Source: Paracoccus mutanolyticus (GTDB lineage: Bacteria > Pseudomonadota > Alphaproteobacteria > Rhodobacterales > Rhodobacteraceae). From it: DNA of 64,000 nt. The stretch covers positions 2,686,001-2,750,000 of the forward strand of contig NZ_CP030239.1 of NCBI RefSeq assembly GCF_003285265.1, in the 5' to 3' direction. How positions within the stretch are numbered: position 1 is the stretch's first letter; each line of letters opens with the position of its first letter. The notes beneath the pieces are model-generated. The model had not been told where the DNA came from, did no database searches, and saw nothing but the letters and a program-made list of their open reading frames with translations. Shown here in pieces: positions 28,705 through 36,147 of the stretch. The translations under genes and the position numbers were made by a program.

Positions 28705-29900
28705 GACACACCTGGCGCTGGTTCGGTCCGGTGGACAAGGTAAGCGTGCAGGACGCGGTGCAGGCCGGGGTGCAGGGCATCGTCACCGCCCTGCATCATG
28801 TGCCCACCGGCGCCGCCTGGACGGTCGAGGGCATCCGCCAGCGCCAGGACGAGGTGCGCGCCGGCGGGCTGGAATGGGAGGTGGTTGAAAGCATCCCCGT
28901 CAGCGAGGACATCAAGACCCAGACCGGCGACTGGCGCGCCCATGTCGCCAACTGGCAGGAATCGTTGCGCCGGCTGTCGGACTGCGGCATCCGCACGGTC
29001 TGCTACAACTTCATGCCGGTGCTGGACTGGACCCGCACCGACCTGCGCTGGCCGACGCGCCAGGGCGCGCGGGCAATGCGGTTCGACCTGCCGGACTTCG
29101 TGGCCTTCGACATCCATATCCTGAAGCGCCCGGGCGCCGCCGAGGATTACCCCGAGGCTTTGGCCGCCGAGGCCGCGCGGCGTTTCGCCGACATGCCCGA
29201 CAGTCGCATCGCCGAGCTTGGCCGCAACATCGGCGCGGGCCTGCCCGGCTCGGCCGACGGCTATACGCTGGACCAGCTGCTGGAGAAGCTGCGCAGCTAT
29301 CAGGGCATCGACGCGAACCGGCTGCGCGGCCATCTGGTCGATTTCCTGGAACAGGTGGCGCCGGTGGCCGAGGAGGCGGGAATCAACATCTGCGCCCATC
29401 CCGACGACCCGCCGTGGCCGCTGCTGGGGCTGCCGCGCATCCTGTCCACCCGCGACGACTATGCCCATATGCTGGGGCAGGTCGATCTGCAGGCGAACGG
29501 GGTGACGCTGTGCTCGGGCTCGCTGGGGGCGCGGGGCGACAACGACCTGCCGGCGATGGCGCGGGAATTCGGACCGCGCATCCATTTCGTCCACCTGCGC
29601 AACATCACGCGCGAGGCCGCGACGACGCCCTGTTCCTTCTATGAGGACGAGCATCTTGAAGGCGGCACCGACATGGTCGAACTGGTCGCCGCGCTTCTGG
29701 CCGAGGAGCGCCGCCGCAAGGCCGAGGGGCGCGCCGATCACCAGATCCCCATGCGTCCCGACCACGGGCAGGAGATCCTGGACGATCTGGCGCGGGGGGC
29801 GCAGCCGGGCTATCCGGCCATCGGGCGGCTCAAGGGCCTGGCGGAACTGCGCGGCATCGAACGCGCGCTGGGCCACCCCCGGCTGGGGCAGCCGGCATGA
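28701..29900 (+). CDS. uxuA: mannonate dehydratase
   Basis: This intact 399-residue UxuA enzyme dehydrates D-mannonate to 2-keto-3-deoxy-D-gluconate, using iron or manganese in a TIM barrel. Typical pieces are the N-terminal TWRWFGPVDKVSV, VTALHHVPTGAAW, VCYNFMPVLDWTRTDLRW, the metal-site residues in INICAHPDDPPWPLLGLPR and LCSGSLGARGDNDLP, and IHFVHLRNITRE. Length matches the E. coli enzyme (394). The start ATG sits inside the stop of the dehydrogenase before it, and the stop overlaps uxuB in the same way. It takes the mannonate made by UxuB from fructuronate. Confidence 0.95.
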   Translation: MRHTWRWFGPVDKVSVQDAVQAGVQGIVTALHHVPTGAAWTVEGIRQRQDEVRAGGLEWEVVESIPVSEDIKTQTGDWRAHVANWQESLRRLSDCGIRTVCYNFMPVLDWTRTDLRWPTRQGARAMRFDLPDFVAFDIHILKRPGAAEDYPEALAAEAARRFADMPDSRIAELGRNIGAGLPGSADGYTLDQLLEKLRSYQGIDANRLRGHLVDFLEQVAPVAEEAGINICAHPDDPPWPLLGLPRILSTRDDYAHMLGQVDLQANGVTLCSGSLGARGDNDLPAMAREFGPRIHFVHLRNITREAATTPCSFYEDEHLEGGTDMVELVAALLAEERRRKAEGRADHQIPMRPDHGQEILDDLARGAQPGYPAIGRLKGLAELRGIERALGHPRLGQPA

Positions 29901-31279
29901 GGCTGTCGCAGGCGGATTGGCGCGGCTTCGACCGCGCGGGGTTGCGGCCGGGCATCCTGCATCTGGGCCTTGGCGCGTTTCACCGCGCGCATCAGGCGGT
30001 GCTGACCCAGGCGGCGGTCGAGGCCGAGCCCGGCCCCTGGGGCATCGTCGCGGTGAACCTGCGCTCGGCCCAGGTGGTGCGGGATCTGGCGGCGCAGGAC
30101 GGGCTGTTTTCCGTCGTCACGCGGGGGGCCAAGGGCGACAGCGCGCTGGTCGTGGGCGTGACCCGCGGCTGGCTGTGCGCGGCCGAAGCGCCCGATGCGG
30201 TGCTGGCGCATCTGGCCGACCCGGACATCCGGGTGGTCACGCTGACCGTGACGGAAAAGGCCTATGGCATCGACCCGGCGACGGGGGGGCTGGACCGGAC
30301 CCACCCCTCGGTCGCGGCCGACCTCGCCCGGCCGGATCGCCCGACCGGTCCGCTGGGCTTCCTCGTCCAGGGCTTGCGGCGGCGGCGCGAGGCCGGCGTC
30401 GCGCCATTCACGGTGCTGTGCTGCGACAACCTGCCGGCGAACGGGCGCGTGCTGCGCCGGCTGGTTCTGGAACTGGCCGAGGCGCTGGACCCGGACCTTG
30501 CGCTGTGGATCGGCGCGAACGTGGCCTTTCCCAGCAGCATGGTCGACCGCATCGTGCCGGCCGCGACCGACGAAACCCGCGCCCGCGCGAGCGCCCTGAT
30601 CGGGGCCGAGGATGTCCTGGCGGTCGAGACCGAGCCCTTCATCCAATGGGTGATCGAGGACCGCTTTCCGCAGGGCCGCCCCGCCTGGGACCTGGCCGGC
30701 GCGGTCATGGTCCGGGATGTCGAGCCCTACGAGAAGATGAAGCTGCGGCTGCTGAACGGCAGTCATACGCTGATCGCGCATCTGGGCATCCTGCACGGGC
30801 TGGATTACGTGCGGGACGTGATGGCGGTGCCCGAACTGGCGGCGCAGGTTCACGATCACATGAACGCGGCGGCGGCGACGCTGGACCCGGTTCCGGGCAT
30901 CGACCTGGACGCCTATATGGATCAGCTGATCGCCCGCTTTGCCAACCCGGCCATTGCCCATCGCACGATCCAGATCGCCATGGATTCGACCCAGAAGCTG
31001 CCCCAGCGCATCCTTGCCCCCGCCGTTCAGGCGCTGCCCCAAGGCGCTGATGCCTTTGCCCATGCCGTCGGCGTCTGGATCGCGGCGCTGGCGCATCGCG
31101 GACAGGCCGACGATCCGCGCGCGGCGGAACTGATGGCGGCGGTCGCGGCGATGCCCCAGGACGATCCGTCGGCGCCCTTCTTCGCGCTGCCCGGGCTGTT
31201 TCCCGCGCCGCTGGTCGAAAGCCGGGCGTGGCGCGACCGGGTGAACGCGGCCATTCATGGTTTTCGAGGTCGGACATGA
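29897..31279 (+). CDS. uxuB: fructuronate reductase (mannitol dehydrogenase family)
   Basis: This intact protein of 460 residues belongs to the polyol-specific long-chain dehydrogenases. The nucleotide site is ILHLGLGAFHRAHQAVL near residue 20. The family's catalytic lysine block MKLRLLNGSHTLIAHLG is near residue 282, with the CCDNLPANG and WIGANVAFPSSMVDRIVP segments between. UxuB interconverts D-fructuronate and D-mannonate with NADH. Its place directly behind uxuA makes fructuronate reductase more likely than mannitol dehydrogenase. The last codons overlap the start of the next, related gene. Confidence 0.9.
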   Translation: MRLSQADWRGFDRAGLRPGILHLGLGAFHRAHQAVLTQAAVEAEPGPWGIVAVNLRSAQVVRDLAAQDGLFSVVTRGAKGDSALVVGVTRGWLCAAEAPDAVLAHLADPDIRVVTLTVTEKAYGIDPATGGLDRTHPSVAADLARPDRPTGPLGFLVQGLRRRREAGVAPFTVLCCDNLPANGRVLRRLVLELAEALDPDLALWIGANVAFPSSMVDRIVPAATDETRARASALIGAEDVLAVETEPFIQWVIEDRFPQGRPAWDLAGAVMVRDVEPYEKMKLRLLNGSHTLIAHLGILHGLDYVRDVMAVPELAAQVHDHMNAAAATLDPVPGIDLDAYMDQLIARFANPAIAHRTIQIAMDSTQKLPQRILAPAVQALPQGADAFAHAVGVWIAALAHRGQADDPRAAELMAAVAAMPQDDPSAPFFALPGLFPAPLVESRAWRDRVNAAIHGFRGRT

Positions 31280-32364
31280 TCCTGCAATTCGGCACCAGCC
31301 GCTTTCTGCAAGCCCATGTCGACCTGTTCCTGCACGAGGCGCGCGAGGCCGGGCAGGACGTGCCACCGGTCACCGTGGTCCAGACCTCGGGCTCGGTCGA
31401 GAGGGCGGGCCGGGTGCGCGCCTTCGGGGCGGCCGAAGGCTATCCGGTCGTCATCCGCGGGCTTGAGGACGGCGCCCCGGTCGAACGCCGGGTGCAGGTC
31501 AAAAGCGTGACGCGCGGCCTGTCGGTCTCCACCGACTGGCCCGAGATCGTGCGGCTGTTCGTGCACGAGGTGCGGTTCGTCGTCTCGAACACCGGCGATG
31601 CGGGCTATGCGCTGGACCCTTTCGATCACGGCCTGGACGCTGCGGCGCCGGCGCGCAGCTTTCCGGCCAAGCTGGCCCAGCTTCTGCACGCCCGCTATGT
31701 CGGCAGCGGCGAGGCCCTGACCATCCTGCCCTGCGAGCTGGTGCAGGGCAACGGCCCGATCCTGCGCGGGCTGGTGCGGGACTGCGCGAAGGGCGCCGCG
31801 CCGGGTTTCCTGGACTGGCTGGACGCGCGGGTGGTCTTTGCCAACACGCTGGTCGACCGCATCGTGTCCGAACCCATCGAGCCGGTGGGCGCGGTGGCCG
31901 AGCCCTATGCGTTGTGGGCCATCGAACGGGCGCCGGGGCTGGAGCTGCCCTGCACCCATCCCGCCATCGTGCTGGCCGACAGCATCGAGCCGCACGAGCG
32001 GCTGAAGCTGCACATCCTGAACCTGGGCCACAGCTGGCTGGCGCAGGTCTGGCAGGATGAACACCGCCCGGCGGACGAGACCGTGCGCGAGATCCTGGCC
32101 GATCCCGGTGTGCGCGCGCGGCTGGATGCGCTTTACGAGGGTGAGGTGATCCCCGGCTTTGCCGCGAAGGGCATGGGCGCCGAGGCGCGCGATTATGTCG
32201 AAACCACCCTGGCGCGGTTCCTGAACCCCTATCTGGACCACCGCATCGCCGACATTGCCGGCAACCACGCGCTGAAGGTGCAGCGGCGCATGGCGGCCTT
32301 TCTGGACTGGACCGGCCAGCCCGCGCCGATGCTGTCGGCCATCATCGAAAGGAACGCCGCATGA
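31276..32364 (+). CDS. short mannitol dehydrogenase-family protein, tagaturonate reductase-like
   Basis: This 362-residue second member of the same dehydrogenase family starts MILQFGTSRFLQAHVDLFLHEA, where the nucleotide-binding turn is QFGTSRFLQ. It contains LPCELVQGNGPILRGLVRD, DARVVFANTLVDRIVSEPI and a late KLHILNLGHSWLAQVW in place of the usual lysine block. It is about 100 residues shorter than classical UxaB or UxuB, mainly at the C-terminus. By analogy with UxaB, and because uxaA follows two genes later, it may reduce D-tagaturonate to D-altronate. The ATG overlaps the uxuB stop. Assignment is moderate because the family has several short, uncharacterised branches. Confidence 0.75.
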   Translation: MILQFGTSRFLQAHVDLFLHEAREAGQDVPPVTVVQTSGSVERAGRVRAFGAAEGYPVVIRGLEDGAPVERRVQVKSVTRGLSVSTDWPEIVRLFVHEVRFVVSNTGDAGYALDPFDHGLDAAAPARSFPAKLAQLLHARYVGSGEALTILPCELVQGNGPILRGLVRDCAKGAAPGFLDWLDARVVFANTLVDRIVSEPIEPVGAVAEPYALWAIERAPGLELPCTHPAIVLADSIEPHERLKLHILNLGHSWLAQVWQDEHRPADETVREILADPGVRARLDALYEGEVIPGFAAKGMGAEARDYVETTLARFLNPYLDHRIADIAGNHALKVQRRMAAFLDWTGQPAPMLSAIIERNAA

Positions 32365-33376
32365 AGGCGCTGATCTGCAACGAACCGGGCAGCCTGTCGC
32401 TGATCGAGCGCCCCGACCCCGTGCGGGCCGAGGGCGAGGTTCTGGTCCGCATCCGCCATGTCGGCATCTGCGGGACCGATTTTCACATCTTTGGCGGCAA
32501 GCACCCGTTCCTGGACTATCCCCGCGTCATGGGGCACGAGCTTTCGGGGACGGTCGAGGAGGCGCCCGAGGGTTCGGCGCTGAAAGCCGGCGACCCGGTC
32601 TATATCGTGCCTTACCTCAGCTGCGGCACCTGCCAGGCCTGCCGCAAGGGGCTGACCAACGCCTGCCGCAATATCAGGGTGCTTGGCGTTCATACGGACG
32701 GGGGCATGGCGGAACGGCTCTCGGTTCCCGTGCAGAACGTGATCCCGACGGGCGGCATCGCGCTTGAGGATGCCGCGATGATCGAGTTCCTGGCCATCGG
32801 CGCGCATGGCGTCAAACGTGGCGCCATCACCGACCGCGATCGGGTGCTGGTCACGGGCGCCGGCCCCATCGGCATGTCGGCGATCATCTTTGCCAAGGCG
32901 CGCGGCGCGCATGTCACCGTCATGGACATGCGGCGCGACCGGCTGGACTTTGCCACCGAGCGGCTGGGTGCCGACGCCGGCCTGCTGGCCGATGACGACG
33001 CCGGGGCCGAGATCGCCCGCCTGACCGGGGGCGACGGGTTCGACTGGTGATCGACGCGAACAGGCATCATCCGACGCGGCCGATCGAGCAGGGCTTCGGC
33101 TTTCTGGCCCATGGCGCGCGCTATGTGCTGCTGTCGGTCGTGCCGCAAAGCATCACCTTCGCGGACCCCGAGTTCCACAAGCGCGAGGCGACGCTGATTG
33201 CCAGCCGCAACGCCCAGCCCGACGACTTTGCCGAGGTGGTGGCCCAGATGCGGGCCGGCCGCGTGCCGACGCGGGCGCTGAACACCCATCGCGGCCCGCT
33301 GGGCGATGCCGTGCACCTGTTCCAGACCTGGTCGCGCCCCGAGGCGGGCGTGATCAAGGCCATTCTTGATCTTTAG
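32361..33376 (+). CDS. zinc-binding dehydrogenase, RspB/LgoD-like L-aldonate oxidoreductase (frameshift)
   Basis: This medium-chain dehydrogenase of about 338 residues has HVGICGTDFHIFGGKHPFLD with the catalytic zinc cysteine, a GHELSG histidine-glutamate pair, the CGTCQACRKGLTNAC structural zinc loop and LGVHTDGGMAER. It resembles E. coli RspB and LgoD, which oxidise L-gulonate or L-galactonate to fructuronate or tagaturonate. LVTGAGPIGMSAIIFAKARG binds the cofactor. The frame breaks near 33048 (GDGFDW, then VIDANRHHPTRPIEQGFGFL), fixed by one base. ATGA overlaps join it to the gene before, so five consecutive genes are translationally coupled. The substrate is inferred from the surrounding uronate genes. 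Confidence 0.78.
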
Positions 33377-33391
33377 AAAGGAAGCGCAGCC

Positions 33392-34945
33392 ATGTCCGAG
33401 ACCACAGCCGCGCCCGCCACCACCGCCCCCCGCATCATCCGCCTGCGGCCGCAGGACGATGTGGTGATCGCCACCCGTCCCATCCCCGCCGGCACCCTGC
33501 TGGAGGAGGAAGGGATCACCACGCTGACCGACATTCCGCCCGGCCACAAGATCGCGACCCACGCGATCGCCCAGGGCCAGCCGGTCCGGCGCTATAACCA
33601 GATCATCGGCCTTGCCTCGCAGGACATCGCACCGGGCGACCATATCCATGTCCACAACCTGGCCATGACCGACGTGCAGATGGACCATGCCATCGGCGCC
33701 GATGCCCATCCGACGCCCCGGGTGGAGCAGCCGGCGACGTTCATGGGCTATCGCCGGCCGGACGGGCGGGCGGCGACGCGGAACTATATCGGCATCATCT
33801 CATCGGTGAACTGCTCGGCCCGGGTGGTGCGCGCCATCGCCGACCATTTCCGCCGCGACATCCGGCCCGAGTCGCTGGCCGATTTCCCGAACGTGGACGG
33901 GGTCGTCGCGCTGACCCACGGGATCGGCTGCGCGGTGGACAGCAAAAGCGAATCCATGCGCATCGTGCGCCGCACCCTGTCGGGCTTTGCCACCCATCCG
34001 AACTTTGCCGCCGTGCTGTTCATCGGCCTGGGCTGCGAGACGAACCAGATCGCCGACATCATGCAGTCGCGCGGCCTGACCGAAGGCGCCAAGCTGAAGG
34101 CCTTTCCATCCAGGACCAGGGCGGCCGCAAAAGACCATCCAGCACGGCATCGCGCAGGTCACCGCCATGCTGCCCGAGGCCAATGCCGTGGCGCGCGAGC
34201 CGATCCCGGTCAGCGAACTGGTCGTGGGGCTGCAATGCGGCGGCTCGGACGGCTATTCGGGGATCACCGCGAACCCGGCGCTGGGCCTGCGGTCGATATC
34301 CTGGTCAGCCATGGCGGCACGGCGATCCTGTCCGAGACGCCCGAGATCTATGGCGCGGAACACCTGCTGACGCGGCGCGCCGAGACGCGCGAGGTGGGCG
34401 AGAAGCTGATCGCCCGCATCGACTGGTGGAAGGAGCACACCGCCCGCAACGGCGCCGAAATGAACAACAACCCCTCGGCCGGAAACAAGGCGGGCGGGCT
34501 GACGACGATCCTGGAAAAATCCCTGGGCGCCGTCGCCAAGGCCGGCACCACCAACCTGCGCGGCGTCTATGAATATGCGGAGCCGGTGACGGAACACGGC
34601 ATGGTCTTCATGGACAGCCCCGGCTATGACCCGGTCTCGGCCACGGGGCAGGTGGCGTCGGGGGCGAACCTGATCTGTTTCACCACCGGGCGCGGATCGG
34701 CCTTTGGCTGCGTGCCGGCGCCGTCGCTGAAATTCTCGACCAACACCGCAACCTGGCTGCGCCAGGAAGAGGACATGGACCTGAACTGCGGCAGCATCAT
34801 CGACGGCGGCGCCACCATCGAGGGGTTGGGCGAGGTCATCTTCCGGATGATGATCGACTGCGCCTCGGGCAAGCCGTCCAAGAGCGAGCAGCACGGCTAT
34901 GGCCAGGACGAATTCGTGCCCTGGCAGATCGGCGTCGTGACCTGA
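33392..34945 (+). CDS. uxaA: altronate dehydratase (frameshifts)
   Basis: This protein of about 517 residues has an N-terminal SAF domain (residues 15-88) followed by the large UxaA domain, the full-length altronate dehydratase layout. It turns D-altronate into 2-keto-3-deoxy-D-gluconate. Seen are TFMGYRRPDGRAATRNYIGI, VALTHGIGCAVDSKSESM and LFIGLGCETNQIADIM, the latter two with cysteines that may bind iron. Later come LQCGGSDGYSGITANPALG and ETPEIYGAEHLLTRRA. Two breaks, near 34107 and 34288, shift the frame for 180 bases in the middle. The ATG follows AAAGGAAGC. It closes the operon; its product meets that of UxuA at KDG. Confidence 0.9.
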   Translation: MSETTAAPATTAPRIIRLRPQDDVVIATRPIPAGTLLEEEGITTLTDIPPGHKIATHAIAQGQPVRRYNQIIGLASQDIAPGDHIHVHNLAMTDVQMDHAIGADAHPTPRVEQPATFMGYRRPDGRAATRNYIGIISSVNCSARVVRAIADHFRRDIRPESLADFPNVDGVVALTHGIGCAVDSKSESMRIVRRTLSGFATHPNFAAVLFIGLGCETNQIADIMQSRGLTEGAKLKAFPSRTRAAAKDHPARHRAGHRHAARGQCRGARADPGQRTGRGAAMRRLGRLFGDHREPGAGPAVDILVSHGGTAILSETPEIYGAEHLLTRRAETREVGEKLIARIDWWKEHTARNGAEMNNNPSAGNKAGGLTTILEKSLGAVAKAGTTNLRGVYEYAEPVTEHGMVFMDSPGYDPVSATGQVASGANLICFTTGRGSAFGCVPAPSLKFSTNTATWLRQEEDMDLNCGSIIDGGATIEGLGEVIFRMMIDCASGKPSKSEQHGYGQDEFVPWQIGVVT

Positions 34946-34963
34946 TTGCCGGCCTTGGCATTC

Positions 34964-34989
34964 GGGTATTTGAAAAACGGTGAAAGGCC
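34964..34989 (+). repeat. GGGTATTTG...GTGAAAG intergenic element (copy 2)
   Basis: GGGTATTTG followed by AAAAACGGTGAAAGGCC lies in the 50-base space between the convergent uxaA and lacI-type genes. It is nearly identical to the copies at 41516 and 48634. GCCGGCCT on its left and AGGCCGGC on its right could close a large stem around it. Confidence 0.65.
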
Positions 34990-34995
34990 CTGGCG

Positions 34996-35973
34996 TCAGG
35001 CCGGCGCGGTCGAGCCGCGGGCGATCAACTCGCCCGACAGGACGACGGTGCGAAAGGGCTGGTCGGGGCGGGCGATGCGCGATTGCAGCATCACCATCGC
35101 CTCGCGCCCGAAGGCGTCGACGGGCTGGCGGATGACGGTGATGCCCGGGTCCACCAGCGAGGTCCAGGGTTCGTCGTCGAAGCCTGCGATGGCCAGATCG
35201 CGGGGGACACTGATCCCGAGGTCTCGGCACAGGCGCAGGGCCGCGCCGACGAACAGCCCGTTCGACAGGACCAGTGCATCGGGACGCTCGGCGGCGATCA
35301 GTTCGGCCAGCGCCTTGCGCCCGGCCTCGGGGCTGGGGGCGGCGGTGGCGACGATGGGTTGCAGCCCGTGGTCCTGCATCCGGGCGCGAAACCCGTCGCG
35401 GCGTTCAAGCCCGGTGGCCGAGGTCGCGCCGAAGAGCCCCGCGATCCGCCGCCGGCCGGTCGCGACCAGATGGTCGACCAGCTGTCCGGTGGCGCCGATA
35501 TTGTCCAGCACCACCGCATCGCGCCGTCCCCCGGCCAGCGCCCGGTCGACCAGGACCACGGGTACCTGAAACCCGGCGAGCGCCTTGGGTCCCAGGGCCC
35601 GCGTGGGCGCCAGGATCAGGCCGGCCACACGTTCCTCGGCCATCAGGTCCAGATACATCGCCTCGCGCGCGGGGTCTTCGTCGGTGTTGCACAGAAAGAC
35701 CCGCATCCCGGCGCGATAGGCCTCGTCCTCGACCGCGCGGGACAGCTGGGTGAAGAAGGGGTTGCGGATGTCGGCGACGACCAGGCCCACGGTCATCGAC
35801 TGCTGCGAGCGCAGCTGGCGCGCGGCCAGATTCGGGCGATAGCCGGTGGCGGCCACCGCCGCCTCGACCTTGCGGCGCACCTCGGGGCTGACGGGCCCCT
35901 TGCCCAGGGCGCGCGACACCGTCGAGGGCGCCACCCCCGCGGCCCGGGCCACATCCTTGATCCCAACAGTCAT
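34996..35973 (-). CDS. LacI-family regulator of the fructose operon
   Basis: This intact 325-residue repressor has the LacI helix-turn-helix IKDVARAAGVAPSTVSRALG (residues 4-23) and hinge helix YRPNLAARQLRSQQS. The periplasmic-binding-like core has VGLVVADIRNPFFTQLSRA, LVDRALAGG and IAGFDDEPWTSLVDPGITVI. The start ATG at 35973 gives the normal short N-terminus; an upstream extension to 36081 is unlikely. It is divergent from fruB, and two operator-like palindromes lie between. By analogy with fructose regulators, release by fructose-1-phosphate or a related sugar phosphate is expected but not shown here. Confidence 0.87.
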   Translation of the reverse strand: MTVGIKDVARAAGVAPSTVSRALGKGPVSPEVRRKVEAAVAATGYRPNLAARQLRSQQSMTVGLVVADIRNPFFTQLSRAVEDEAYRAGMRVFLCNTDEDPAREAMYLDLMAEERVAGLILAPTRALGPKALAGFQVPVVLVDRALAGGRRDAVVLDNIGATGQLVDHLVATGRRRIAGLFGATSATGLERRDGFRARMQDHGLQPIVATAAPSPEAGRKALAELIAAERPDALVLSNGLFVGAALRLCRDLGISVPRDLAIAGFDDEPWTSLVDPGITVIRQPVDAFGREAMVMLQSRIARPDQPFRTVVLSGELIARGSTAPA

Positions 35974-35976
35974 TTT

Positions 35977-35994
35977 AGTGGAAACGTTGCTAGT
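35977..35994. promoter_or_regulatory. imperfect LacI-type operator near the regulator start
   Basis: AGTGGAAACGTTGCTAGT shares its left half exactly with the perfect operator at 36087 and lies three bases from the start codon of the LacI-type gene. It is a likely site of autorepression. Confidence 0.55.
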
Positions 35995-36086
35995 CCTACC
36001 TGCGTGAAACCATTGCCTATCCCTACGCGTATTGCAAGAAGTTTGGGCGAGTGCTGACATGATCGGCGCGTTTTTCGGCAAAATTT

Positions 36087-36104
36087 AGTGGAAACGTTTC
36101 CACT
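36087..36104. promoter_or_regulatory. perfect LacI-type operator upstream of fruB
   Basis: AGTGGAAACGTTTCCACT is a perfect 18-base palindrome with the central CG typical of LacI-family sites. It stands 43 bases before the GTG start of fruB and 110 bases from the related site at the regulator gene. Repression of fruBKA by binding here, possibly with looping to the second site, is likely. Confidence 0.75.
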
Positions 36105-36147
36105 TTTCGGTTACGAATCGTCAACCTTAGGAGATTGGGAGGAACCA

